The notes: generated from the sequence alone by a model not told the origin. Shown: positions 1 through 7,409, counted from the stretch's first letter. The stretch is DNA of 32,840 nt from a virus (IMGVR_UViG_3300010160_000148:1-32840), one strand, 5' to 3'. Program-made: numbers and translations.

Positions 1-1
1 A

Positions 2-856
2 TTCGTTGAGCGACCTACTGCGCCTGCACCCCTCATTGACCCCAAGTACTACGGTCATTCTTTCATCGAGGTATTGCAAGACTTGTTGCGTAACCCACCA
101 CCACCCCCACCACAGGGCGGTCAAGGTCAAGGCGATGACGACGGCAACGGCGGTGCTATGGATAAGCACATCTTCGGCAAAGCAGAGATCGGCACCAAGG
201 AAGCCAATGAGTTAGGTCGTCAGCTAGATGATGCTATTCGTCAGGGTAAGATGCTTGCCGACAAGTTAGCTGGTAAGGGCTCTCGTGGTAGTGCATTAGA
301 TCGTGCGACCCAAAAGCGTGACACTAACTGGCGTGAGCATATGCGTGATTGGATTACTGCGCTGTGTGAGGGTGATGAGTATTCTCGCTTCGCTCCACCT
401 AACAAGCGTTTGTTACCGCTAGGTGTTGTCATGCCGTCGCACTTCTCTGAGGCTACTGGCGAGTTGATTGTTGCATGCGATACGTCAGGTTCTATGGGTT
501 GTATCTATCCTACTGTGTTCGGTGAGATTGCTCGCATCGTAGAGAACGTCAGACCCGATAGCGTACGTATGTTGTGGTGGGACTGCGAGGTGTGTGGTGA
601 TCAGTTGTTCAAGCCACACGAGTATGCCAACATCGCATCGTTACTCAAGCCAGCAGGGGGTGGTGGTACTAGCCCTGAGTGCGTTGTGCAATACATTCGT
701 GAGAAGAAGTATCAACCCAAAGGTGTGGTATGGTTAAGTGATGGATACTTAGACGGAAGTGATGGTAAACTAGACGTACCTGCTTTATGGGGGATTGTGG
801 ATAACGACCACTTCCAGCCTCCACAAGGTAAGGTCGTTCGTATCTACTCTTCTTAG
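2..856 (+). CDS. VWA-domain protein, DUF2201/CobT-like (5' truncated by window edge)
   Basis: The reading frame is open from the first bases, so the gene begins outside the window; 284 residues are visible. The TTG at 74 is a possible start but is unlikely, because coding sequence clearly continues upstream of it. A proline run (about visible residues 32-37) acts as a linker before a VWA-like domain with the metal-site motif CDTSGSMG (about visible residues 159-166). The tail carries the SDGYLDG segment typical of VWA folds. In the DUF2201 family an N-terminal metallopeptidase-like domain precedes this VWA domain, and partners are often MoxR-type AAA ATPases; both would lie upstream here (inference). 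It probably acts as a metal-dependent adaptor in protein remodelling. The next gene starts 9 nt downstream. The VWA call is firm; the exact family is moderately sure. Confidence 0.75.
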   Translation, partial: FVERPTAPAPLIDPKYYGHSFIEVLQDLLRNPPPPPPQGGQGQGDDDGNGGAMDKHIFGKAEIGTKEANELGRQLDDAIRQGKMLADKLAGKGSRGSALDRATQKRDTNWREHMRDWITALCEGDEYSRFAPPNKRLLPLGVVMPSHFSEATGELIVACDTSGSMGCIYPTVFGEIARIVENVRPDSVRMLWWDCEVCGDQLFKPHEYANIASLLKPAGGGGTSPECVVQYIREKKYQPKGVVWLSDGYLDGSDGKLDVPALWGIVDNDHFQPPQGKVVRIYSS

Positions 857-864
857 GAGAATCT

Positions 865-1323
865 ATGCCAGCTAAGTCACACGGCATGACAGCAGGAAAG
901 CACAACGCTAGACACTACCCCAGTATCTACGGCGTGTGGAAAAATATGAAGCAAAGATGTACCAATCCAAACAACCCACGCTATGCAGACTACGGGGGCA
1001 GGGGTATTACTGTTTGTAAGCGGTGGCTTTCTTTTGAAAACTTTTACGCTGATGTGGGTGACAGACCGAAAGGCATGTCACTTGATAGGCGTAATAACGA
1101 TAGGGGGTATAGCCCAAGCAACTGCCAATGGGCATCAACAAGTGCGCAAAACATTAATAGTAGGAGAGCCAAGCCAACACGCATAGGTAACGAAACAATG
1201 TGCATAAGCGATTGGTGTCGAAAGACAGGCATAACCTATGGCTTATATAAAGCAAGAGTTCGCAAAGGGTGGAGTCTAGAGAAAGCGTTGACAACACCCC
1301 CACGTAAACAAGTAAACAACTAA
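865..1323 (+). CDS. Free-standing HNH homing-type endonuclease with C-terminal DNA-binding module
   Basis: The 152-aa protein has the pattern of phage HNH endonucleases: W25-x2-M28-K-x-R-C, YGGRGI (43-48), VCKRW (50-54), then SLDR (72-75), YSPSNCQWA (82-90) and N-rich QNINSRR. The C-terminus (112-146) holds a short HTH-like module ending GWSLEKALTTP, as in NUMOD-type modules that guide homing enzymes to a site. It is predicted to nick or cut DNA and spread its own gene. It has a good ribosome site (TAGGAGAA) and sits between the VWA gene and an unknown gene. Nine of its 16 arginine codons are AGA/AGG, against 1 of 15 in the VWA gene next door, which points to transfer from elsewhere. The nuclease family is firm; activity is untested. 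Confidence 0.85.
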   Translation: MPAKSHGMTAGKHNARHYPSIYGVWKNMKQRCTNPNNPRYADYGGRGITVCKRWLSFENFYADVGDRPKGMSLDRRNNDRGYSPSNCQWASTSAQNINSRRAKPTRIGNETMCISDWCRKTGITYGLYKARVRKGWSLEKALTTPPRKQVNN

Positions 1324-1347
1324 ACCAAACTAAGGAGTAGTATAACT

Positions 1348-1746
1348 ATGAATAACATTCATGAAAAAGCATTAACCAACGCAGTTAAATTGTTAAACGC
1401 TATCGGTGCTAAGTACGCCATCATTGACGTTGATCTTAAGAAGTATGGTGAGTTAGAAGTTATTACCAAATCCAAACGCAGACCAGCGAAGTATCCATAC
1501 GGCGTCATTCGTAAGCACATCAAGCCTTACCTTGATCACATTGCAGTTAATCAGACGGCACGCATCCCAGTTTCACCATACGACGCACAAACTGTATACG
1601 GTTCGGCATCGTCAACTGCTACTGTGCTATGGGGTAAGCAATGCCACAAGGTAGGTATGTCAGATGATAAGAGGTTTGTGATCATCACACGCACCGAGAA
1701 GATGGACGACCTTGACGATTTGTTTTCTAAACTAGGTATCAACTAA
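1348..1746 (+). CDS. Hypothetical protein (132 aa)
   Basis: Not recognised. The protein is 132 aa, basic in its first half (KSKRRPAKY near residues 42-50), with a Ser/Ala/Thr-rich middle (STATVLWG near 88-95) and an acidic C-terminal stretch (EKMDDLDDLF). No signal peptide or membrane segment is visible. The ATG at 1348 has a clear Shine-Dalgarno site (AAGGAG, about 11 nt upstream). It lies between the homing endonuclease and the DUF3150-like gene and probably belongs with the latter and the VWA gene, the endonuclease being a later insertion. The basic first half could suit nucleic-acid binding, but this is only an inference from composition. Confidence 0.75.
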   Translation: MNNIHEKALTNAVKLLNAIGAKYAIIDVDLKKYGELEVITKSKRRPAKYPYGVIRKHIKPYLDHIAVNQTARIPVSPYDAQTVYGSASSTATVLWGKQCHKVGMSDDKRFVIITRTEKMDDLDDLFSKLGIN

Positions 1747-1755
1747 GGGGGATGT

Positions 1756-2628
1756 ATGACTAGATATAACATCGACACATGCGCATTACTGGTAGAACTC
1801 AACGTATCACAATGGACAGCACGCAAGTTAGACCGCTCAACCACAGACGAGTTGGTAAGTAACAAGCATGCGCAAGCTAAGGGTGCGGCTCGGGTTAACA
1901 AGCACCTGTTAGCTGGACGTACTGAGTTAGAAGTTGTCAACAAGCACGTAGGGGAAACTCGTCAATACGTGCTTGACAACACGTTGCCTTGGAGTGATTC
2001 GGGTATTCGCTTATTGCCTAGCACTAAGTTCATGGAATTTAATGGCAAGCTACAACAGGCAGAGGATAAGTTCTACGGATTGGTTGCGGAGTTTGTATTG
2101 ATCTACCCATCGCTGATTACTGCACAAGCTATGGCATTGGGTGATATGTTTAACCGAGACGACTACCCACAACCTGACGACATCTCGCATCGCTTCAGGT
2201 TCAATGCCAACTACATGCCTGTGCCTGCATCAGGTGACTTTAGGGTAGACATCGGTAATGATGCGCAAATCGAACTCAAGACCAAGTTATCTGCTTTAGC
2301 TGACCAACGAGTAGAGAACGCTATGGATTCCTTTAAGCGTCGTATGGTAGACCACCTTGCCCGTATGTCTGACCGCCTATCTATTGACTATGTTAGTGGT
2401 GAGGCTAAGCCTCGTGTGTTCCACGACTCGTTGCTACACACCGCACATGAGTTATGTGACTGGGCTAAGGACTTGAATATAATCAATGATCCTAGTATCG
2501 AAGAGGCACGCAAGGCATTGAAGGGCGCCATCAACGGCATTGACTTGAAAGACTTACGCAAAGATGTAGGCGCACGTACTGAGGTTAAGACGCAAGTCGA
2601 TGACATCTTATCCAAGTTTGCTTTTTAA
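1756..2628 (+). CDS. DUF3150-like protein
   Basis: The 290-aa protein begins with a short hydrophobic segment then LNVSQWTARKLDR (about 15-27), which resembles the opening of the DUF3150 family ('...L.ISxWTGRKK...'). It continues with LPWSDSGIRLLP (about 97-108) and long helices rich in charged residues. Members I know of are phage or plasmid proteins of unknown function often coded near MoxR/VWA genes, which fits the VWA gene 900 nt upstream. No catalytic motif stands out. The start at 1756 follows an AAGGGGG ribosome site by about 5 nt. The stop overlaps the strong ribosome site of the next tiny gene. Family assignment is from memory of the pattern and is moderate only. Confidence 0.6.
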   Translation: MTRYNIDTCALLVELNVSQWTARKLDRSTTDELVSNKHAQAKGAARVNKHLLAGRTELEVVNKHVGETRQYVLDNTLPWSDSGIRLLPSTKFMEFNGKLQQAEDKFYGLVAEFVLIYPSLITAQAMALGDMFNRDDYPQPDDISHRFRFNANYMPVPASGDFRVDIGNDAQIELKTKLSALADQRVENAMDSFKRRMVDHLARMSDRLSIDYVSGEAKPRVFHDSLLHTAHELCDWAKDLNIINDPSIEEARKALKGAINGIDLKDLRKDVGARTEVKTQVDDILSKFAF

Positions 2629-2640
2629 GGAGGTGAAGTA

Positions 2641-2820
2641 ATGCCTAAACTAAAAAACAAACCATGCAATTTAACCAAAAAAGAATGGAGTTTTTTACTA
2701 ATGGTTTTTGATGGGTACGTTGAGAATTTAGATTCTTCGGAAGACACAACCAACATGCTTAAAGAGATACATCAGAAGCTATTCTTTATGGATTATTTAA
2801 TTAAGCAGGAGGAAGCATGA
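2641..2820 (+). CDS. Hypothetical small protein (59 aa)
   Basis: This very short gene is supported by context: the sequence just upstream, AAGGAGGTGA at 2627-2636, is a full-length match to the anti-Shine-Dalgarno consensus, at ideal spacing from the ATG. The stop TGA overlaps the next start as ATGA. The product is 59 aa, Lys-rich at the N-terminus (MPKLKNK), with an amphipathic middle (LLMVFDGYVENL) and an acidic tail (KQEEA). The function is unknown. It is probably the first of a translationally coupled ladder of small genes. Confidence 0.75.
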   Translation: MPKLKNKPCNLTKKEWSFLLMVFDGYVENLDSSEDTTNMLKEIHQKLFFMDYLIKQEEA

Positions 2821-3047
2821 GAGTAGAAAACAAAGATGGTAGCTGGTGCCAATGCGTTACTGAGGGCAACGTCATTCACTACACCGATAGCGATGGGGTT
2901 TGGATGAAAGAAACCTACGATAAGAAAGGTAGAATTGCCGCCCGCCTTGATAGCTACGGTGCATGGGATAAGTTTACCTATAAGGAAGACCCCCTTAAAA
3001 ACAACAAAGAAGTATTGTTTGAGCACAAGAAAGGGCAAACGTCATGA
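2817..3047 (+). CDS. Small YD-repeat-like protein (76 aa)
   Basis: The 76-aa product contains two short related units, YTDSDGVWMKETYDKKGR (about 22-39) and DSYGAWDKFTYKED (about 45-58). Both have an aromatic-Asp-Ser-x-Gly-x-Trp core followed by a Thr-Tyr, like single YD/RHS-type hairpin repeats. Small phage proteins of this look exist; their role is unknown. The start overlaps the previous stop (ATGA), and the ribosome site AGGAGGAA lies just upstream. Its own end overlaps the next gene by 4 nt, so it is coupled on both sides. No catalytic residues are evident. Confidence 0.75.
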   Translation: MRVENKDGSWCQCVTEGNVIHYTDSDGVWMKETYDKKGRIAARLDSYGAWDKFTYKEDPLKNNKEVLFEHKKGQTS

Positions 3048-3331
3048 GTGTATTAAAAGAAGCGAACGCAATCATCTATGGGGATAGAGAGAAGACCTAC
3101 GGTCATCCTTCTAAAAACCTCAAAACCATAGCGGTAATGTGGGGGGCCTACTTAAATGCACGCAAAAACGTAGAGCACACCACCGCAAAAGATGTTGCCG
3201 CAATGATGATGTTAGTTAAGGTAGCTAGGTTTGCTAACGACCCTGACCATAGAGATGACCTAGTAGATATATGTGGCTACGCCGCATTGATTGAACGGTG
3301 TGATGAAGAACCAATAAAGGAAGAAGCATGA
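3044..3331 (+). CDS. DUF6378-like phage protein
   Basis: The 95-aa protein has the layout of the phage DUF6378 family: the opening ANAIIYGDREKTYGHPSKN (8-26), then a helix ending in MWGAYL, TAKDVAAMMMLVKVAR (47-62) and the closing HRDDLVDICGYAAL (69-82). The length is usual. The YGDRxxxYGHP and HRDDLVDIAGY blocks are helical and resemble MazG-like all-alpha folds with acidic metal-site residues, so a nucleotide-handling role is possible but unproven. It starts with an ATGA overlap and ends with another, inside the coupled small-gene ladder. Confidence 0.8.
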   Translation: MSVLKEANAIIYGDREKTYGHPSKNLKTIAVMWGAYLNARKNVEHTTAKDVAAMMMLVKVARFANDPDHRDDLVDICGYAALIERCDEEPIKEEA

Positions 3332-3627
3332 ACGCATTTATTACACAACACATTCGTGATAAGTATCGCATCGAATGGCAGGAAGAATACATACTAGGTA
3401 TGGTCAACCAGCTAGGTTCAATGAGCACCATGCGTATCTTGAGTCTGTGTGACAAGCAAAACCTAATGTCACCAGCCACAGCGCATAAGTACTTAAAGAA
3501 CGCAGTTAGGCACAAGTTGTTGACACAGAAACGCAACAAAGAAGATGCGCGTGGTGTTGAGTTTACCGTTGCACCTAAAGGCGACCAATTTTTAGAGGAG
3601 GTAAAACATGCCCATGTCAGAAAGTGA
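3328..3627 (+). CDS. Small winged-helix (MarR-like) protein
   Basis: The 99-aa protein shows a helix-turn-helix arrangement: GSMSTMRILSLCD (about 30-42), a recognition-like helix SPATAHKYLKNAVRHKLL (47-64), then a basic wing QKRNKEDARG and a final strand (VEFTVAPKGDQFLEEV). This matches the MarR/winged-helix pattern for reading a single DNA site, so it may regulate phage or host transcription. It is much like small phage regulators and is coded mid-operon with an ATGA overlap to the previous gene. Its last 20 nt overlap the next gene. The fold call is moderate and the target is unknown. Confidence 0.7.
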   Translation: MNAFITQHIRDKYRIEWQEEYILGMVNQLGSMSTMRILSLCDKQNLMSPATAHKYLKNAVRHKLLTQKRNKEDARGVEFTVAPKGDQFLEEVKHAHVRK

Positions 3628-3811
3628 AATCCTATTGATGATGCGTGAGAACGCCGCACTATGTAACCTTGAAGCTGAGGTAATCATTGCGCTCAAAGCG
3701 TATCGAGTGGGCGACCAAGAAATACTCAACCAGCAACTTAACCAAATAGTAATCTGTCTGCAACGTCTTGATGAGGTAAGGAAACGCTATGACACCCGAA
3801 GCCAAAGTTAA
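3608..3811 (+). CDS. Hypothetical small protein (67 aa)
   Basis: Unrecognised 67-aa protein predicted to be largely helical (ILLMMRENAALCNLEAEVII; then QLNQIVICLQRLDEVRKRYD), so a small helical bundle or dimer is plausible. Two ATGs compete (3608 and 3614). GGAGG at 3597-3601 is 6 nt from the first and 12 nt from the second, so 3608 was chosen. It overlaps the winged-helix gene by 20 nt and the VRR-NUC gene by 23 nt, which is dense even for this operon. Confidence 0.65.
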   Translation: MPMSESEILLMMRENAALCNLEAEVIIALKAYRVGDQEILNQQLNQIVICLQRLDEVRKRYDTRSQS

Positions 3812-4076
3812 AAAGAAAGTTGTCGATGTTATTAAAAAATACGGTGGTTACTATTTTTTCCCTGCTACTGGTGGTTATGGGCGTAGTGGGGTTCCTGATA
3901 TTGTGTGTTGTTATCGGGGTGTGTTCGTTGCTATCGAGTGTAAGGCTGGCAGTAACAAACCCACACCTTTACAAGAAGCAGAGATGCAGAAAATTAGGCA
4001 AGCACAGGGGTTCGTATTGGTGGTAAATGAAACGAACATACAAGACGTAGAAGTGCTACTAAAGGACATATCATGA
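3789..4076 (+). CDS. VRR-NUC domain nuclease
   Basis: The 95-aa protein is a single VRR-NUC domain of the PD-(D/E)xK nuclease class. Key residues are visible: G34-V-P-D37, E50-C-K52 in the strand VAIECKA, and the following PTPLQ (58-62) with Q62, plus the final VVNETNIQDVEVLL. The N-terminal TPEAKVKKKVVDVIKK is the usual first helix. Stand-alone phage versions are thought to act as Holliday-junction or flap-type nucleases in replication and recombination. The length is typical for a minimal domain. The start has AGGAAACGCT upstream; the end overlaps the next gene (ATGATAA). Confidence 0.88.
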   Translation: MTPEAKVKKKVVDVIKKYGGYYFFPATGGYGRSGVPDIVCCYRGVFVAIECKAGSNKPTPLQEAEMQKIRQAQGFVLVVNETNIQDVEVLLKDIS

Positions 4077-4318
4077 TAAACAAAATAGACAAAGCTAAGG
4101 AGCAAGCGTATGAAGAAGTACAACAGCAGTTAGCACTATGCACAGTAGAGAACGCAATCCACTCAGCCGCAGTAATCATAATCAACAACGAATCGGAAAC
4201 CGTCAAGGTCTATGGGTTGAATATGGATGAGATGGAATTGCCAATGCTATTACTTGAAACCGCCGCAGAAGTAAGTGAACGAATTAAAAAACTAATCAAA
4301 AACAGGACACTACAATGA
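4073..4318 (+). CDS. Hypothetical protein (81 aa)
   Basis: Unrecognised 81-aa protein. It starts with a charged helix (INKIDKAKEQAYEEVQQQL), followed by a hydrophobic strand SAAVIIIN, a turn, VKVYGLNMDEMELPMLLLE and a basic C-terminal helix (ERIKKLIKNRTL). The alternation suggests a compact alpha/beta fold. It is coupled to the VRR-NUC gene by a 4-nt overlap, with AAAGGA 7 nt before its ATG, and to the next gene by another overlap. Confidence 0.65.
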   Translation: MINKIDKAKEQAYEEVQQQLALCTVENAIHSAAVIIINNESETVKVYGLNMDEMELPMLLLETAAEVSERIKKLIKNRTLQ

Positions 4319-4503
4319 AACAAGCTAAGTTTGAAACATACAAACCAAAACCAAACGAGTTCGCTATTGCACAATCACGCACCAATACCTCGTATACCAA
4401 GAACTATGTACCAGCGCCACACCCTTTCTTAAAACGCCTTGAAGAGTTTCGTGCTATTCAAAGCCTATGGACACCAAGCAAACCAGCAGGAGGTAAGTCA
4501 TGA
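4315..4503 (+). CDS. Hypothetical basic small protein (62 aa)
   Basis: Unrecognised 62-aa protein rich in Lys, Pro and Tyr (FETYKPKPNEF, NTSYTKNYVPAPHPFLKRLEEF), probably partly disordered. It starts in an ATGA overlap and ends in another with the 54-aa gene. AGGAGGTAAG just before its stop is the ribosome site of that next gene. No motif allows a function call. Confidence 0.6.
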   Translation: MKQAKFETYKPKPNEFAIAQSRTNTSYTKNYVPAPHPFLKRLEEFRAIQSLWTPSKPAGGKS

Positions 4504-4664
4504 ACGAGTTAAAAGCAGGAGATATGGTTTATGTTGGCAATCAAACGTGTCCTTACGTGGTAGTAAACCCAATACCGGAAGATATGACACCTAATGTAGG
4601 AGGTATGACATTAGTTGCTCGTTGGTACAGAACAGAAATATTAAGAAAGGTGGAACAACAATGA
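4500..4664 (+). CDS. Hypothetical small protein (54 aa)
   Basis: A very short gene supported by its fit in the ladder: its ATG lies in an ATGA overlap with the preceding gene, AGGAGG sits 5-7 nt upstream, and its TGA overlaps the next ATG. The product (54 aa) has a beta-rich look: LKAGDMVYVGN, then PYVVVNPIPEDM, then MTLVARWYRTEILRKV. The GDMVYV-type start resembles small SH3-like barrels, but the match is too weak for a claim. Confidence 0.65.
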   Translation: MNELKAGDMVYVGNQTCPYVVVNPIPEDMTPNVGGMTLVARWYRTEILRKVEQQ

Positions 4665-4873
4665 ACGTCCCATATAACAACGGCAAGGTAAAGATGGGCC
4701 AGTTCTATGAGCGCCCACTACCAAGTTATGACATTGACAAAGACATGGCGCTACTACAAACGTCTATGATTGGCGACATCAAAACAATCAAAAGAGAAAA
4801 GCTAGCATGGCGTGTTTATATGGCTTTGCTAGTTTTCGGTGTGTTCGGTGCAGTTCTGTTTGCTAAAAACTAA
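4661..4873 (+). CDS. Small membrane-anchored protein (70 aa)
   Basis: The 70-aa product has a soluble N-terminal half (PYNNGKVKMGQFYERPLPSY) and one C-terminal membrane segment (VYMALLVFGVFGAVLFAKN, about 52-70), so it is probably a tail-anchored inner-membrane protein with the N-terminus in the cytoplasm. The ATG at 4661 lies in an ATGA overlap with the previous gene and follows AAGGTGG. A GTG at 4622 in the same frame would lie inside the previous gene and was rejected. A spanin or holin role is possible for small membrane proteins, but nothing specific supports it. Confidence 0.7.
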   Translation: MNVPYNNGKVKMGQFYERPLPSYDIDKDMALLQTSMIGDIKTIKREKLAWRVYMALLVFGVFGAVLFAKN

Positions 4874-4882
4874 GGAATAAAA

Positions 4883-6868
4883 ATGAGTGTGCCATTTGAC
4901 AAGATACTTGTCATTGACTTTGAGACGAGGTGGGATAGCAAGGAGTACACGCTATCCAAGATGACGACAGAAGAGTACGTCAGAGACCCTCGCTTCAAAG
5001 CTTTTGGCTTGTGTTACAAAACGTTAGATGTAAAGGAAGACATTACATGGGTATCACACGAGGACATACAAAACTGGGTTAATTCGATTGATTGGAGTCG
5101 GACGGCAGTGCTTGCGCATAATGCTCAGTTTGATATTGCTATTCTTAGCTGGGTTTATGGGGCGAGTCCTTGCTTTATTTTTGACTCTCTATCTATGGCT
5201 CGTGCTCTTAGGGGTGTGGAAGTAGGCAACAGCCTAATGAAGTTAGCCGAGGTATACGAACTACCACCAAAAGGCAACGCAGTATACAGCACAAACGGAT
5301 TGAGTGAGTTGTCGTACGAAGTAGAACAAGAACTTGCACAGTACTGTAAGCATGACGTGTTCTTATGCGAGAAGATATTTGAGAACCTGATGATGGAAGT
5401 TGATGGTGGCTTTCCAGTAAAAGAACTCAAGCTAATCGACATGACACTGCGCATGTTTACGAACCCTGTATTAGAACTAGACGAGGAGATGTTGAATGAA
5501 GCGATCATTGATGAACGCACGAAGCGTGAAGCGTTACTTAAAAAGGTCGGCATTGAAGAAACGGCGCTTGCAAGCAATGACCAGTTTGCAAATGTGTTAC
5601 TTGAACTTGGCGTTGCGCCCCCTAAAAAAATATCAAAAACGACAGGCAAAGAGGCTTACGCATTTGCAAAGAACGATGCCTTATTCCAAGCCTTACTCAA
5701 CAGCGATAATGAAGATGTCTCTTTACTTTGTGAAGCTAGGCTCAAGGTTAAGAGCACGCTTGAGCGCACAAGAGCGCAACGTTTTGTTGATATTGCAGAA
5801 CGAGGTACGCTCCCTGTACCGCTTAACTACTATGGAGCACACACCGGTCGTTGGTCGGCGTCCAAGGGTTCGGGGCTTAATTTACAGAACCTCAAGCGGG
5901 GGTCTTTCCTACGTAAAAGTATCCAAGCCCCGAAAGGCTTTACGCTTGTCGTCTGTGACCTTTCCCAAATTGAGCCAAGGGTTCTCGCATACCTTGCGGA
6001 CTATCACTCGCTCCTCAACATTTTTGCTTCGGGAAAAGATGCGTATGCGGCGTTCGGTGCGCAGATGTTTGGGATACCAACACTCAGTAAAGAGACGCAC
6101 CCCGACCTCCGTCAGTCAGCCAAGTCAGCACTACTCGGTTGTGGGTATGGAATGGGTTGGGCTTCATTCTCTGCACAACTCCTTACAGGCTTTCTAGGCG
6201 CACCGCCCACAATGTACGACAAAGCGTTTGCCAAGCAGTTGGGGGTAACTACACAAGATGTACATGACTTTATTGGTTGGGAAAAGAACATGGAGATGAT
6301 GCGTGCTATACCGCATACCTGTTCCGAGAAAGAATTGCTGATTCATTGTCTCGCCGCCAAGAAGATCATTGATAAATACAGGGACGCCGCTCACCCAGTA
6401 GTTGACCTATGGGATCTGTGCAACTCGTTGGTGAGTCATAGCCTATCTAATGGTAAACCCTATGAGCATAAGTGCCTAACTTTTGACAAAGAGCGTATAA
6501 TCTTACCTAGTGGTCTTGCTTTAAAGTATCCTGAGTTAACTGGTCATGCCGATGAAAAAGGGCGTATTCAGTGGTCTTATGGCGCCGATATTAAGTCCAC
6601 TCGCAAGCTGTATGGCGGTAAGATAGTAGAGAACGTAGTACAAGCGGTAGCAAGATGTGTGATGACGGATGGCATGCTCAGGATACAGAAGAGGTATTCC
6701 TGCGTATTAACTGTGCACGATGAGGTTGTGTGCCTAGTGCCTGAGAATGAAGCCGTAGAAGCAGAAGCATGGGTATTGGAACAGATGGTCAAAGAACCTT
6801 CGTACATGCCCGGCATACCTTTAGATGCTGAAACAGGATGTAACAAACGATACGGAGAAGCTAAGTAA
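4883..6868 (+). CDS. DNA polymerase, family A, with 3'-5' exonuclease domain
   Basis: The phage replicative polymerase (661 aa) copies the genome and proofreads. The exonuclease domain (about 1-175) keeps the acidic residues D12/E14 in VIDFETRW, D84 in HNAQFD, and Y154/D158 in YCKHD. The polymerase domain carries TGRWS (321-325), LNLQNL, motif A VVCDLSQIEPR with D359, motif B RQSAKSALLGCGYG with R410, K414 and Y422, and motif C LTVHDEVV with H612-D613-E614. All catalytic residues are present. The length is near that of T7-type and other phage family A enzymes. It starts after AAGGAATAAAA, and its stop shares a base with the next start (TAATG). It heads the replication block. Confidence 0.97.
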   Translation: MSVPFDKILVIDFETRWDSKEYTLSKMTTEEYVRDPRFKAFGLCYKTLDVKEDITWVSHEDIQNWVNSIDWSRTAVLAHNAQFDIAILSWVYGASPCFIFDSLSMARALRGVEVGNSLMKLAEVYELPPKGNAVYSTNGLSELSYEVEQELAQYCKHDVFLCEKIFENLMMEVDGGFPVKELKLIDMTLRMFTNPVLELDEEMLNEAIIDERTKREALLKKVGIEETALASNDQFANVLLELGVAPPKKISKTTGKEAYAFAKNDALFQALLNSDNEDVSLLCEARLKVKSTLERTRAQRFVDIAERGTLPVPLNYYGAHTGRWSASKGSGLNLQNLKRGSFLRKSIQAPKGFTLVVCDLSQIEPRVLAYLADYHSLLNIFASGKDAYAAFGAQMFGIPTLSKETHPDLRQSAKSALLGCGYGMGWASFSAQLLTGFLGAPPTMYDKAFAKQLGVTTQDVHDFIGWEKNMEMMRAIPHTCSEKELLIHCLAAKKIIDKYRDAAHPVVDLWDLCNSLVSHSLSNGKPYEHKCLTFDKERIILPSGLALKYPELTGHADEKGRIQWSYGADIKSTRKLYGGKIVENVVQAVARCVMTDGMLRIQKRYSCVLTVHDEVVCLVPENEAVEAEAWVLEQMVKEPSYMPGIPLDAETGCNKRYGEAK

Positions 6869-7107
6869 TGCACGAAATCAACGATGTGCTAACACCCAAA
6901 GAACTAAAAGCCTTAACAATGCGTGAAGCAGGCTATACGTTTGTAAGAATGAAAAAAGAGTTTGGCGTGAGCGCCACAGGGGTACAAAGATACTACCAGC
7001 GAGCCCGCCGTAGGCAAGAAGAGTGGTTGGACTTTAATGTAGTGCATAAAGATATGTTGTTTGAACTGGTACCAATAACTAATCAAATCAAGGAGTTATG
7101 CAAATGA
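6868..7107 (+). CDS. Small helix-turn-helix protein (79 aa)
   Basis: The 79-aa protein contains a sigma region 4/resolvase-type HTH: TMREAGYTFVRMKKEFGVS (about 17-35) and a recognition helix ATGVQRYYQRARRRQEEW (36-53) that is strongly basic. This suggests DNA binding, for example as a regulator or a polymerase-associated factor. It is coupled to the polymerase gene by TAATG and to the metallopeptidase-like gene by overlap. The function beyond DNA binding is not inferable. Confidence 0.7.
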   Translation: MHEINDVLTPKELKALTMREAGYTFVRMKKEFGVSATGVQRYYQRARRRQEEWLDFNVVHKDMLFELVPITNQIKELCK

Positions 7108-7409
7108 AGATACCAAAAGAAGTAACCATAGGGCGAACACCCCATCTGGTATGCACGAAAAAGCATCTAGTGGTTGGCAAGACGTTGTGCAGAGGGTCTT
7201 TTAATGAAGAAACCCACACCATAACCATAGCCCAAGGCAACACCGAACGTGGTTATGTATACAGCGCGGATGAGCGAAGTAATACGTTTTGGCATGAGCT
7301 TACCCACGCAATTCTATATGATATGGGGTGCACACTAACGCACAACGAGAAGTTTGTTAATGAGTTTTCCAACCGCTTACATCAAGCTATTACAACTGCG
7401 AGGTTTTAA
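7104..7409 (+). CDS. Small HExxH metallopeptidase-like protein
   Basis: The product has the zinc-site motif FWHELTHAILYDMG (H-E-x-x-H) after a beta-rich N-terminal half (TITIAQGNTERGYVYSADE), a SprT/minimal gluzincin-like layout. A following acidic residue in NEKFVNEFSNRL could be the third ligand. Two ATGs are possible: GGAG at 7092-7095 is only 2 nt from ATG 7098 but 8 nt from ATG 7104. The latter also forms an ATGA overlap with the upstream stop, so 7104 was chosen (101 aa). Small phage proteins of this kind are common beside replication genes; the substrate is unknown. SprT relatives act on DNA-protein crosslinks, but that role is speculative here. Confidence 0.75.
   Translation: MKIPKEVTIGRTPHLVCTKKHLVVGKTLCRGSFNEETHTITIAQGNTERGYVYSADERSNTFWHELTHAILYDMGCTLTHNEKFVNEFSNRLHQAITTARF

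Noticed and set aside
5496-6197. 233-codon ORF in another frame of the polymerase gene
   Set aside because: Arg/Ser-rich sequence that overlaps the catalytic polymerase domain; the polymerase frame has all motifs.
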